Source of the DNA: Thinopyrum elongatum
Lineage: Eukaryota; Streptophyta; Magnoliopsida; Poales; Poaceae
Length of the DNA stretch: 64,000 nt
Reading direction: 5' to 3'
Assembly: GCA_011799875.1 (NCBI GenBank)
Contig: CM022299.1
Span: 32,260,755 to 32,324,754 of the forward strand
The translations under genes and the position numbers were made by a program. The notes beneath the pieces were generated by a model. The model had not been told where the DNA came from and did not search any database. It saw nothing but the letters and a program-made list of their open reading frames with translations. Positions 47,449 through 59,419 of the stretch are shown here, one piece after another (the stretch's first letter is position 1; every line of letters begins with the position of its first letter).

Positions 47449-48062
47449 CTGCGTGCATTATATATAATTAAGTGTGTAAAAAACCGCTCACCACGGTTAT
47501 GCCGGCGACGAGATCGGCGCGGGCGATCGACGGCGGTGTGAAGACGGGACGGGACGTGACGAACCGCTAAACCTAGACAAATCTGAGGAAAATGAGCTTG
47601 AAGGTCAAGCTTCGAGAGGAGAAAGTAACTAGTGTGGCTCGGGCATTTCATCAAACACCTCAGTGCATAGGAGGTGAGTAGAGCACCACAAAGCTCTCCC
47701 CTCGCCGGCCAAAAAAAAAACAGAGCAGTGTGGAGTGCTCTGCTCACCGGCGTGGGGTATATATAGCCACCTCATTGGTCCCGGTTCGTGCGTGGAACCA
47801 GGACTAAAGGCCCCCCTTCTGTCCCGGTTCAAGCCACGAACCGGGACCAATGGATGTGGTCCAGGAGCGAGGCCCATTGGTCGGTTCGTGCCAGGAACGG
47901 GACAAATGGGTCCAGACGAACCGGGACCAATGCCCACGAGGCCCTGGCCGGCCCCCTGGCGCATGAACCGGGACGTATGCCCCCCATGGGTCCCGGTTCG
48001 TGGACTGAACCAGGACTAATGGGCTGGGCTGGCTCGAACCAAAGCCCTGTTTTCTACTAGTG
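47449..48062. repeat. 5' flank of the transposase and right terminal repeat of CACTA B (noisy copy)
   Basis: Holds a TATATATAG word near 47758 and hairpin units of GGTCCCGGTTCGTG and CACGAACCGGGACC, then the terminal CTACTAGTG. The cleaner version is 62723-63346. Confidence 0.75.
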
Positions 48063-48065
48063 AAG

Positions 48066-48809
48066 TGCGGACGACGAATGTTCGTCGCGGAAGGATCCTG
48101 CGCTCATGTGCACTCTGATGCAGAACCCGGTCTCGAGCTGTAAGAAGAGGTCCACGTGTAGGTGTGTGACCTCCAAACAGAGGCCAAACAATACCAGATA
48201 CATCTGAGTCCTGCGGGGTAAGGATATGCTGGGTGTATCCCCGTACAAACTGGGGTAGCAACTGTGTCATAGCATCGTAGAGACGTGCTCGAGTGGCAAC
48301 CAACTCGACGGCAAGAGCCCGAACAGTGCGATCAGAGCCTGAGTGCACTAAATCAGAACAAGCGGGTCGGAGCGACGAGGCTCGTACGGGGCATAGATAG
48401 CTGTGTAGTATCCAGTAGCATCTCCAGCAGGGCCATAAGGAATGTATCGGAACTCAGAGTCATCAAGATATCGCTGAACTCTCCTCGGAGACGTGCGAAG
48501 CCGAGTAGGCGGCATCATGTACTGCCATCTCAATCGTCACACGCCGAACCGTGGAAAAAGTGCAGCTCGGTGTCTGAGTCATGTTGTGATTAGATACGAA
48601 CATCAGCATGTACTGCTCCTGGTTGAACTCGTGGTAATCCTCGTATAACCATGTACTCGGGTACAGCGGTAGCCAAGTTGGTCAGGAGGGCGATCAGGAC
48701 AGCTGGAGAACCCAGGGGCATCACGAGCCAAGTGCGAAGCACAAGCTGCGTCGTAGGACATGGTGGAAACAAACGATCCATCTGAATAGAGGAAATTCAG
48801 GATTGTCAA
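48066..48809 (-). pseudogene. extra ORF of the chromovirus upstream of gag (noisy copy)
   Basis: Same gene as 63350-64000 but shows its start: candidate ATG at 48809 (or 48781) after a possible acceptor TATTCAG. Protein words GSFVSTMSYDAACASHLARD and YIPYGPAGDATGYYTAIYAP can be read across frame slips. It lies between the primer site and gag. Family function unknown. Confidence 0.6.
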
Positions 48810-49158
48810 ATGATAATGAGAAATTAATACAAATCCGAGAGAAGGTTAAACAAACAATGGAAAGGAGAAATGATTATCAGACTAATCAGATCAATGACAG
48901 GGAAATCGCATAGATATCCAGCTCTCCGGGTAGACGGGATTTACGAGATCCTAAGCGTCGGCGTTAGTAAAATTTATTTAACCCGAATAGAAGAGAGATC
49001 AGAGTTCCAGAGTATAGACGAGGAATAAAAGATCCTAATACACCCACCATTGGCGACGTGGGCCCGTAAGCCACACAGCCAAGTTGGTAAATTAGTTTTT
49101 CGGTTTCTATACTACAACTTCGGCCAAGGAATTGGAAGGGGCTTCCTACAGGCAGTCG

Positions 49159-49171
49159 GCTCTTGATACCA
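49159..49171 (-). promoter_or_regulatory. primer-binding site of the chromovirus
   Basis: On the - strand TGGTATCAAGAGC, three bases after the LTR end. It matches the initiator tRNA-Met primer site (TGGTATCAGAGC) with one extra A. Confidence 0.75.
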
Positions 49172-49174
49172 ACT

Positions 49175-52100
49175 TGTGGAACCCCGGCTCAATCGTGCAC
49201 TAATCATACACGCAAACATGCACGATCAAGCACAGGGACTCATGGAGTATACACACAACTCTAACACAAATAAAACGAGATCCACAATATTAAGACCAGG
49301 GATCCGAAGATCCGAATCATAAGTCCGTCATACAAATATTATCTGAGTACAGACATAGTTAGAAAGTTTGCCTTAAGAAGGCTAGACACAACAACGACTC
49401 TAGATCGAAAGGCGTTGGCTCCTCCTGCCTGGGAGCCGATCCTACTCCTGGTCGGCTGGCTCGAACCAGTAGTACGTGCCCTCTGGACCCTCCTGGTAGT
49501 AAGCTCCTGAGGTGGCATCTGGCTCCTGGACCATCGTCTGATGTATCATCGAGGTAGAGTATGGGGAAAAGAGAAAGTAAAGCAACCGTGAGTACTCATC
49601 CAAAGTACTCAGCAAGCAAGGATCTATACTACATATGCAACATTATCAATGGAGAAAGGCTGTATATGTGGACTGGCTGCAGAAATGCCAGAATAGAGAG
49701 AAGGCCTAGTCCTATCGAAGACTAGCATTTTCACGAAGCCATCATCTTGCAGCAGTAGAAGAGAGTGAATAGCATTTATTTAGCAAACATGTTGAAGCAA
49801 AGCCTAGAGATCCTTCCTTGACTCCCAAGCGAGAGAAGCGATCCCGAAGCTTCAATTAAGTAACAGTATCCATTTCAAGTAGTAGATGGGATACACAAAC
49901 TGAGCGTCCTTTACCGTAGGACCGGCTATCGATAGATCATTCATCCCTGCAGGGGTGCACTACTTTACCCAACACGTTGATCAACTGGTCGGACAAACTT
50001 GTGGGTAATGCCGCCTCGGAAGATCAACACGAAGCAGCGCCCTACCTAGGCTCAGCAGAGAGGGCAGCACACCGGACTAACTATGCACCCAGAGGTTTGG
50101 CGCCATCGCCCTGGCACCCTGCGGTTGCGTGGTGGCGGGTGCAGCCACGATACTGAACTCGTCAGGAAGTATCAACCCAGTCCCAGCACGGTGAATTGTG
50201 ACGTCTGATGAGCTTCGGGAGAAACGTACATCGCAGAGGGCCCAAACCATAATCCCGCGTGGTGGTAGTGCGTATAGGGCACGTCGACCCACTCAGATCA
50301 CAAACCACAATCCGAATGCTGATTTAGTAACACGCGAAGACGTTCAGAGTTTCTGAAGCTCGCCACAATATCACACTCGAGTGCCCTTCCGGACGCCGAC
50401 ATCGTAGATCCCCAGCGGGTACCCACCAGGGTGGACCCGCCTGTAACAAGGGTCAAAGTAAACCGTGTGGTCATAACATCAAGGGGGAAACCCGAGGAAT
50501 CACCCTCGGTGGATTCCACTCGATGAAATCATCAGGGTGATCGTATGAGGCATCACCCTCGAGGTTTACACTGAGGGGTTGCACGACAGAGTCGTATCGG
50601 AAATGGAAGAAGGAGGAACCCTCGATGACCACGACCGAACAGCTACAATGCAGAGTGTTCTTCAGGAGTGCGTTACGAGGTATCACCCTCGGCACTCGTA
50701 AATAACTATGCAGAGTCATACAACTAAGGGGGGGGGGTGGGGGTGAGGTGATGTGTCGGTCTCTGGTAGACGATCAAATTGATCGAGTCGTCGATGATCA
50801 AGCAGGGGCAATAAGGGTAAGGTGGTGGGGTCACTGATGGTTCACTACCAACCTATACTAAACAGTTTATCATAGGCAGGTAAGGTAACAATGACATGTT
50901 ACAACAGCAAGGCTAGCATCAGAAAGGAGATACATTAACAGTAGCAAAATCTAATGCAGCAGGAGAAATGGAATGGGCGATATCTGGATGCTCAAGGGGG
51001 GGGGGGGGGGCTTGCCTGGTTGCTCTGGCAAAGAGAGAGGGGGTGTCAACGGGCTGCTCGTCTGTAGCGTAGTCGTACTCCGCTGCAGCGTCGTCGGTCT
51101 CGACGTCTATCGAGAGAGAAGGAGGGGGAGGACAAACAATAAATTCACGGCAAAAATGCAAACATATGCATGACATGTCTAAATGATTGCCGGGTGTGTT
51201 CTACGGTCTAACTAAATGGTTTAGTTAATTTGGAATTATTTGAATTATTTAATTCAACGTTGGGCACTATTCATTATCGAAATCGGTCTAAAAGTTCAAT
51301 GTTCATACAGCTAGGGGCATCTGACAGGAATCAGGAGGACGTATTCGGGTTCGTATCGAAATTCTGCAACTTTAATATATAAATTATTTCATCGGAGGTT
51401 ACGGTTTATTTAATATGATTTTCTAAAATTTTTATTAATTTCTAGAATTTAATTATTTATTTAAATTCAACATTATCCAAAATAGTAATGATGACGTCAG
51501 CATGACTGATGTCAGCAGTCAACAGTGCAGTTGACTGGGTCAACCTGACAGTGGGTCCCACCTGTCATTCACTGTTAGTTAATTAGGGTTTAGCTAATCT
51601 AACTACAGATAAAGAAATAAGCTAATTTAATAGTTTAACTAAATCAGATAATAAATTAATTAATTCACTAATTAATTAATTAATTAATAATTTTATAATT
51701 TCATTTTATTTTAATTTCTTTTTTAAAATGTCCTAGGCGTGGGGCCCCTAGTCAGTGGCACAGGGGGCATAGGGCCAACTGGAAGAACGAGCGCGGGGGG
51801 TCGCGCGAGGGAGGGGGGGGAGGGGGGAGGGCGAGGGAGCGAGAGGGCGGAACGCGGGGAGGGGGGCGGAGGGCGGGGAAACAGGGCGGGCGGGGGGAAG
51901 GGCCTGCGGGGGGGAGGGAAGGGAGAAAGAGGAGAAGGAGAGGCAGAGCGTGTGAAGGGGAGAGGGGAGGACAGGGTGAGAGGAGAAGCAGGGAGAGGAG
52001 AGGGCGAGGCGGGCGGGGGGCGCGGTGAGGCGCGGGCGTGTGACGGCGCGGGCGCGCGGTGACCGAGGGGAGAAGGAGGGGTCGGGGCGAAGGAGGCCGT

Positions 52101-52845
52101 GGCCTCAAGTTTCGTGCAGGGGAGAAGGGGCGGCGAGGCTCGGTGGAGCTCGTCGGGGGAGAGGGACGAGGAGGACGGCGAGTGGAGACAGGGGCGCGGC
52201 GGCGGGGCTCGGCCCGATCCAAATCTGGATCGGTGGAAAAGGGGGGGGGGGGAGACGAGCGAGGGGGTGGGGTTAGGGTTAAGGGGGGTCCCTGGGAGGG
52301 GCCATAGGCCAGCGGCGGTAGGTGGCGTGGGCCGAGGCCCAGCTGGGGCCGGGGGGGAGGGGCTTTTGCTTTTATTTTTATTTTTTTGTTTTGTTTTGTT
52401 TTCTTTAGTCTTTTCTTTTTTATTTATACTTATTTTCTGTCTTGTAATTAGTTAGGCCTCAAAATGACTTTTGTGAAATATGGCACTTGTTCCATTAAAT
52501 GCTAGGCATTATCTACTACTGCCAAAAATTGGTTGAGACAATGGAGTTCACACAAATTTATAATAAATAAAATGTATCGAACCTTGCTGTTTTGGAATGT
52601 TAGAGCCACCTAATTAATTTATAATTGTTGGTTACAATTTTAGAATAGTCTCTGGAATATTTGTTATTTATTGAACATTTTAGTTTCTATGTTGAACAAC
52701 TTTTATTTTTCCACTTTCATTTAAATTTGAAGTTTGACTTAGGAGTTGAAATGCAATATGATGCTAATGATGATCATGCACTATTAATCATGCTGACTTG
52801 TCATTATCAAAGTGATTACTTGGCTAATGACCATGGGGTGTTACA
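49175..52845 (-). repeat. 5' LTR of the chromovirus (noisy), with the empty site for the Angela insertion
   Basis: Partner of 23162-29079. Missing bases are scattered along it. GGGTTAAGGGGGGTCCC near 52276 is the uninterrupted target of the solo LTR. Followed by CTATC (52846-52850). Confidence 0.9.
51376..51544 (-). promoter_or_regulatory. U3-type promoter cluster in the 5' LTR
   Basis: TGACGTCA (51492-51499), TGATGTCA (51507-51514) and the W-box pair GTTGACTGGGTCAAC (51530-51544), with an AT-rich TATA-like stretch (TTATATATTAAAG, - strand, near 51376) about 110 bp downstream. Being the 5' LTR, this copy would drive transcription. Confidence 0.5.
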
Positions 52846-52850
52846 CTATC

Positions 52851-53228
52851 TTTCTATGTGTTCCGGTTGTTTGAAATGTTTGGCTCATGTGTATGCGGGT
52901 GAGTGTTAGCAATCATAGAAGACTATATAATGGTTGAGTATGTGGAGCTCTCTTACTGACTTGTTGATAAGTTGAATTGCAATTGTTTGGTGACTGAGAA
53001 CATAGGTGTTTAGTTTCAAGAGAATTCATGTTTGAACCTTAACATGTGAATTGGTTTGCTACTTTAACATGAGAAGTTTTATAAGAAAGAATTGCGTTAT
53101 GATGCTAGGAAAAGTGATTGAAATTGTCATTGATCAAACTTGGCACTTTGCTAGCATTCAACTTCATAAATTCTTTCTTTATCATTACCTACTCGAGGAA
53201 GGTAGGAATTAAGCTTGGGGATGGATGC
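52851..53228 (+). other. last internal part of the Athila-like element with its polypurine tract
   Basis: Resumes the interior left at 23156. No ORF. The end AAGCTTGGGGATGG (53211-53224) lies next to the LTR start and serves as polypurine tract. Confidence 0.7.
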
Positions 53229-54757
53229 TGATACGTCTCCAACATACTATAATTTATGAAGGATTCATGTGTGTATATTATCATTAGGATGTCTTATAAT
53301 CATTTTATAGCAACTTTTATCATTTTTTGGGACAACTATTGACCAGTGCCCAGTGCAGTTGCTGTTTTTGCTTGTTTTTACATCGCAGGAAATCAATATC
53401 AAACGGAGTCCAAACACCGCGAAATTTTTGTCAATTTTTTATGGACCAGAAGACATCCAGTGGGCCAGAGAAGCACTAGGGGTGCCCCGAGGGGGGCACA
53501 ACCCACCAGGGCGCGCCTGGGGGCCCAGGCACACCCAGGTGGGTTGTGCCCACCTCGGTGGCCTCCCGACCCCCTCTTTGCCCTATAAATCACCAAATAT
53601 TCCAAAAAACCCTACGGGTAACCCTAGATCAAAAGTTCCGCCAACCGCAAGGCCTCTGTATCCATGAGATCCAATCTAGACCCCGTTTCCGGCACCCTGC
53701 CGGAGGGGGAGATCATCACCGGTGGCCATTCCATCATCCCGGACCACCACTATGAGGAGGGAGTAGTGTCCACCTCGGGCTGAGGGTTGTACCAGTAGCT
53801 ATGGTTAATCTCTCTCTCTCTCTCTCGTGTTCTTGAGATGCACAATCTGATGTATTGCGGGCTTTGTTAATATAGTCGGATCATATGGTGTTTCCTCTCA
53901 TACTTGTTATGATGAATTGAGGTTTCCCTTGAGATTTCGTTTTAGTCGTATTGAATACTTTATGAATTTGAGAGCACTTGATAATGTCTTGCATACGAAT
54001 ACCATGGTGACAATGGGGGTATATATTGATTCACTTGATATATGTTTTGGCACTCAACTCGCGGATTCCTGAGGTGACATTTGGGGTAATCTATGATAGG
54101 GGTTGATGCACGTTCTTGTCTTTGTTTCTCCGATAATCTTGGGGCACTTTTGAGGTTCTTCGTGTTGGATTGAGCATTACGAATCTGAATTTGCTTTGGT
54201 GTTATTTTTACGAAACTCTTGGAGAGATCGATCGAAAGAATAGCTTATGGTGGGTGGTTCGTACCCTACAACAATTTATTCTTATGTTCTCCGCTAGATA
54301 GGAACTTTGGAGTGGTTCTTCATCGCACATTGAGGGATGGTTATATGATCCAATTAATTAGCATTGTTGAGAGATTGCACTAGCGAAAGTATGGACCCTA
54401 GGCTCTGTGTCAATCATTTGTGCATAAGTTGTGCTCACTTTTGTCACTTGCTACCTTGCTGTTTTTATTTATTCAGATATAAAAATATATTCTACCATCC
54501 AATATACACTTTTATCATCATCTCTTCGCTGAACTAGTGCACCTATACAATTTGCCATTGGTATTGGGTTGGTGTGGGACACAAGAGATTTTGTATTTGG
54601 TTGCAGGGTTGTTTGAGAGAGACCATCTCATCCTACGCCTCCATGGATTGATAACCTTAGGTCATCCACTTGAGGGAAATTGTTACTGTCCTACAAAACT
54701 CTGCGCTTGGAGGCCCAACACGAGTCTACCAAGAATAAAGTTGCGTAGTAGACATCA
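53229..54757 (+). repeat. 3' LTR of the Athila-like element (noisy)
   Basis: Partner of 17894-19453, 1529 bp, ends TAGTAGACATCA. The shortfall of about 30 bp is spread as single-base losses. Confidence 0.85.
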
Positions 54758-54761
54758 ATGT

Positions 54762-54830
54762 GAGCTTCTGCGGAAGGTTCCAGCTAGCTTTACAAACATG
54801 CAGATGCTGACTCATCGATCCTTCATATGT
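54762..54830 (-). pseudogene. RPA-like gene, exon half on the far side of the insertion
   Basis: On the - strand this piece runs into 17888 once the insertion and one copy of ATGGT are removed, and the frame stays open through the joint. The short block GTFRRSS lies at the junction. A candidate ATG (MFVKLAG) and a possible acceptor TCAG lie just upstream. Whether this is the first coding exon is not known. Confidence 0.45.
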
Positions 54831-55983
54831 TGATGAGTACATAACTAACATAGAACCAAAAATTAACTTTTGCTATTAGAAGTTAAATTAGGCTTTCTTC
54901 ATAGTGGACATGGCGATTCAGAATAAAGTGACAAATTTATTGTAAGATAGACAAATATAATTATAGAAAAAATACCTACATGAAATTGTTAAAAATGAAA
55001 AGCACGCAATCAACAAATCACAAAAAATAATAGAGGGGAGATAGTAAATAGAACACCCATGGACAGTAGAATTGTTGTTACAGTAAGATAGTGATATCGT
55101 ATTGGTCCTACCGCTGCAAAAAACAGTTAAAAATTAGTTTCGTAGGACGCCAAATGATTTCTACTACCAGGATATCACTAAAAGTTAGAAAAGCATGGAG
55201 AATGAGTCTTTACAAATGAAATTTGTGAGAAACCAGTCTATTTTTGACAGAGGAAGAAAATTATTTTGTATGGCATATTGAAGTGTAAATACCAAATCCA
55301 CACAGAAATAAACAAACATATGGTCCATAAATATTTCTTTCAGAGATTGCCTTAAGAACATCGCCAATGGAGCTCCAAGATAGAGACATGAAATAGAGAA
55401 AGAGAATATCATATTCTATGCAGGCAAGAAGAACGATGGTTTATGAGATTGCTTGATTTCTTGGTTTTTTTCATGAGGAGCAAGCTAGTTGTGGAAGAAA
55501 GGAGATACAAAGAAGAGGGTCATCAGAAGAGGGATGGAAAGCACCATGGGAAGGGAAATACGAAGAACGGGAGAGGAGAATAGAGAGGCTGGGGGTCAAG
55601 AACATGTGCACATGGGGAAGATGAGATGAGAAAGAGAGCTTGAGGGATTGAAGAAACTCAACTGTGTCATCGACATTGTCTCCAAGGGTTTGCAGTCGCC
55701 GCGGTCCCGATGGGTCAAATCGGGAAGGGGCGCGGCAATAAGAAGATCAGTGGGAGGAGTGGAGCACCAATATTTGAAAAAAAAAACTGCTGCTATTCGC
55801 CACTACTACAGATCTATCATCGCCCCTGGTGCGACATTCACCCGTCGTGGGAGAGGGAAAGAGGGGGAAGGGGGGCAAAAAAAGGGAGGAGGTCGCCGAT
55901 GGCGGCAACAGAAGAGGGAACATATGCAGGCAATTTTTTTGAAAGAGCGGTGGTGGAGGAGGAAACAGTAGAGATTGGAGAGG
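54831..55983. other. upstream flank of the RPA-like gene, possible further exons
   Basis: Non-repetitive DNA. On the - strand a possible exon (SSIGDVLKAISERNIYGPY, about 55390-55330) and a pyrimidine-rich, CT-rich leader-like segment (55980-55800) can be seen, as at the 5' end of a plant gene. No complete model is supported. The segment stops abruptly at 55984. Confidence 0.35.
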
Positions 55984-56402
55984 AGGAAGAATGCCCCCTT
56001 TTGTGTGTTCAAAATGAACCATTCAAAGCCACATCATCAATTTTCAACCCTTTCTGACTTCATCTGTTATTTTTCATGCATTTACTGATTTTTTTGAGCT
56101 AAATGACCCTGAAATTGAAAAGCACTTCACATGAACTCTGAAGAGGTTGAAAATTGGCATGATATCATCATTTCACCCACATAGCATGTGCTAAAAAGTT
56201 GAGAGGGTTACGGCAAAAACTGGATGCACTTCGTGTACAAAATGGACAATCTCTTTCGAATTATCAGGGTTTCGGACAAAAACTCATCTGTTACAAAGGG
56301 ATTTCATTTTTTTGAATTTATTTGAACTCCAGACTTTTTGTGTGCTCAAAATGAACCATTCAAAGCCATATCATCAATTTTCAACCCTTTCTGACTTCAT
56401 CT
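55984..56402. repeat. join into the CACTA B ~335-bp repeats
   Basis: At about 55990 the sequence changes from flank to TTTTGTGTGTTCAAAATGAA, the middle of a tandem repeat unit, followed by one more unit. There is no terminal repeat or target duplication at this point, which suggests an assembly join rather than an insertion. Confidence 0.7.
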
Positions 56403-56406
56403 GTCT

Positions 56407-59172
56407 TCACTTTTTCTTCGCTTGTGTCCTTTGCTTATTGTGCCGTAACCATGGATATTCTTCATCGCTTAACAGGGTGCTTGGGTCAGCCTTGACTTTG
56501 AAGGGAGGAATTTCATGAAACTTTTCATAATCTTCAGACATGTCTGTCTTACCCTCCACTCCCACGATGTCTCTTTTCCCTGAAAGAACTATGTGGCGCT
56601 TTGGCTCATCGTATGATGTATTCGCTTCCTTATCTTTTCTTTTTCTCGATTTGGTAGACATGTCCTTCACATAGAAAACCTGCGCCACATCATTGGCTAG
56701 GACGAATGGTTCATCTGTGTACCCATGATTGTTAAGATCCACTGTTGTCATTCCGTAATGTGGCTCTACCTGTACCCCGCCTCCTGACAGATTGACCCAT
56801 TTGCACTTAAACAAAGGGACCTTAAAATCATGTCCGTAGTCAAGTTCCCATATGTCCACTATGTAACCATAATATGTGTCCTTTCCCCTCTTGGTTGCTG
56901 CATCAAAGCGGACACCGCTGTTTTGGTTGGTGCTCTTTTGATCTTGGGCGATCGTGTAAAATGTATTCCCATTTATCTCGTATCCTTTGTAAGTCAATAC
57001 AGTCGAAGATGGTCCCCTGGACAACGAGTACAGCTCATCAAAAACAGTGTTGTCACCTCTGAGACGTGTTTCCAACCAACTGCCAAAAGTCCTGATGTGT
57101 TCACATGTAATCCAGTCGTCACACTGCTCCGGGTGTTTGGAGCGCAGAATGTTCTTGTGTTCATCGACATACGAGGTCACCAAGGTAGAGTTCTGTAGAA
57201 CTGTGTAGTGTGCTTGAGACCAAGAATGCCCGTCCCTGCATATTGTTGAGTCCCCTCCTAGCGTGCCTTTTCCAGTCAGTCTCCCCTCATACCACGATTG
57301 AGGGAGACCAATCTTCTTAAGGTCAGGAATGAAGTCAACACAAAACCCAATGACATCCTCTGTTTGATGGCCCATGGAGATGCTTCCTTCTGGCCTAGCG
57401 CAGTTACGGACATTTTTCTTTAGGACTCCCATGAACCTCTCAAAGGGGAACATATTGTGTAGAAATACGGGGCCCAGAACGACAATCTCGTCGACTAGAT
57501 GAACTAGGATGTGCGTCATGATATTGAAGAAGGATGGTGGGAACACCAGCTCGAAACTGACAAGACATTGCGCCACATCACTCCTTAGCCTTGGTATGAT
57601 TTATGGATCGATCACCTTCTAAGAGATTGCATTGAGGAATGCACATAGCTTCACAATGGCTAATCGAACGTTTTCCGGTAGAAGCCCCCTCAATGCAACC
57701 GGAAGCAGTTGCGTCATAATCACGTGGCAGTCATGAGACTTTAGGTTCTGGAACCTTTTCTTTGGGATGTTTATTATTCCCTTTATATTCGACGAGAAGC
57801 CAGACGGGACCTTCATACTGAGCAGGCATTCAAAGAAGATTTCCTTCTCTTCTTTGGTAAGAGCGTAGCTGGCAGGACCTTCATACTGCTTTGGAGGCAT
57901 GCCGTCTTTTTCGTGCCAACGTTGCAGGTCCTCCCGTGCCTTCGGTGTATCTTTTGTCTTTCCATACACGCCCAAGAAGCCTAGCAGGTTCATGCAAAGG
58001 TTCTTTGTCATGTGCATCACGTCGATTGAAGAGCGGACCTCTAGGTCTTTCCAGTAGGGTAGGTCCCAAAATATAGATTTCTTCTTCCACATGGGAGCGC
58101 GTCCCTCAGCGTCATTCGGAATAGATAGTCCGCCGGGACCCTTTCCAAAGATTACGTGTAAATCATTGACCATAGCTAGTACGTGATCACCGGTACGCAT
58201 GGCGGGCTTCTTCCGGTGATCTGCCTCGCCTTTGAAATGCTTGCCTTTCTTTCGACATTGATGGTTGGTCGGAAGAAATCAACGATGCCCCAGGTACACA
58301 TTCTTCCTGCATTTGTCCAGGTATATACTTTCGGTGTCAGCTAAACAGTGTGTGCATGCGTGGTATCCCTTGTTTGTCTGTCCTGAAAGGTTACTGAGAG
58401 CAGGCCAATCATTGATGGTTACAGACAGCAATGCATGCAAGTCAAATTCCTCCTGTCTGTGCTCATCCCACACACGTACACCGTTTCCATTCCACAGCTG
58501 TAAAAGTTCTTCAACTAATGGCCTTAGGTACACATCAGTGTCGTTGCCGTGTTGCTTAGGGCCTTGGATGAGTATTGGCATCATAATGAACTTCCGCTTC
58601 ATGCACAGCCAAGGAGGAAGGTTATAGATACATAGAGTCACGGGCCAGGTGCTGTGATTGCTGCTCTGCTCCCTGAAAGGATTAATGCCATCCGCGCTTA
58701 AACCAAACCATACGTTCCTTGCGTCACCTGCAAACTCCTCCCGGTACTTTATCTCGATTTTTCTCAACTGCGACCCGTCAGTGGGTGCTCTCAACTTCCC
58801 GTCTTTCTTACGGTCCTCTCTGTGCCATCGCATCAACTTGGCATGCTCTTTGTTTCTGAACAGACGTTTCAACCGTGGTATTATAGGAGCATACCACATC
58901 ACCTTCGCAGGAACCCTCTTCCTGGGGGGCTCGCCGTCAACATCACCAGGGTCATCTCGTCTGATCTTATACCGCAATGCACCGCATACCGGGCATGCGT
59001 TCAAATCCTCGTACGCACCGCGGTACAGGATGCTGTCATTAGGGCATGCATGTATCTTCTGCACCTCCAATCGTAGAGGGCATACGACCTTCTTTGCTGC
59101 GTACGTACTGTGGGGCAATTCGTTATCCTTTGGAAGCTTCTTCTTCAATATTTTCAGTAGCTTCTCAAATCC
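56407..59172 (-). pseudogene. TNP2-like transposase, partial clean copy ending at the gap
   Basis: Same reading frames and the same stops as 59420-62185, offset by 3013 bp. Cut at 59172 by ten N. Two long frames (389 and 193 codons) plus the truncated N-terminal frame have identical translations to the next copy. Confidence 0.85.
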
Positions 59173-59182
59173 NNNNNNNNNN
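59173..59182. other. assembly gap, ten N
   Basis: Exactly ten N, a fixed filler length, flanked by two copies of the same 3003 bp. Confidence 0.99.
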
Positions 59183-59419
59183 ATTTCACCCACATAGCAT
59201 GTGCTAAAAAGTTGAGAGGGTTACGGCAAAAACTGGATGCACTTCGTGTACAAAATGGACAATCTCTTTCGAATTATCAGGGTTTCGGACAAAAACTCAT
59301 CTGTTACAAAGGGATTTCATTTTTTTGAATTTATTTGAACTCCAGACTTTTTGTGTGCTCAAAATGAACCATTCAAAGCCATATCATCAATTTTCAACCC
59401 TTTCTGACTTCATCTGTCT

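Larger units (their letters stand above)
33822..48062 (-). mobile_element. CACTA transposon B, both ends present (right half low quality)
   Basis: Begins CACTAGTAGAAAAAGGCCC at 33822 and ends with its inverted partner GGGCT...CTGTTTTCTACTAGTG at 48062. AAG flanks both sides (33819-33821 and 48063-48065), the 3-bp target duplication of this superfamily. Internal order matches element A. It was inserted in the extra ORF of the chromovirus. The segment from about 42.5 kb rightwards is full of small indels; a cleaner version of the right end is at 55984-59172 and 59183-63346, also followed by AAG. Confidence 0.9.
23162..52845 (-). mobile_element. Tekay-like chromovirus (Gypsy) on the - strand, complete but interrupted
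   Basis: Reads right to left: 5' LTR 52845-49175, primer site 49171-49159, an extra ORF, [CACTA B], gag-pol 33535-29116, purine tract 29095-29080, 3' LTR 29079-23162. Target duplication is CTATC at both outer edges (23157-23161 and 52846-52850). LTRs open TGTAACACCCCATG and end in ACA. A chromodomain-like C-terminus and LTRs of 3.7-3.8 kb (without the solo LTR) fit the Tekay clade. All coding parts carry stops, so the copy is dead. Confidence 0.85.
17894..54757 (+). mobile_element. Athila-like non-autonomous LTR retrotransposon, interrupted by a nested chromovirus
   Basis: LTRs at 17894-19453 and 53229-54757 begin TGATACGTCTCCAACGTATC (the right copy differs slightly) and end AGTAGACATCA. 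The primer site TGGCGCCGTTGCCAGGGA follows the left LTR and a purine tract, AAGCTTGGGGATGG, precedes the right one. Target duplication is ATGGT at 17889-17893; the right side reads ATGT at 54758-54761, explained by one lost G in a noisy stretch. The internal part (19454-23161 and 52851-53228) encodes one protein of unknown function and no pol, so it must depend on another element. Similar LTR openings occur in the Sabrina/WHAM/BAGY-2 group. It was inserted in the RPA-like gene. Confidence 0.8.
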
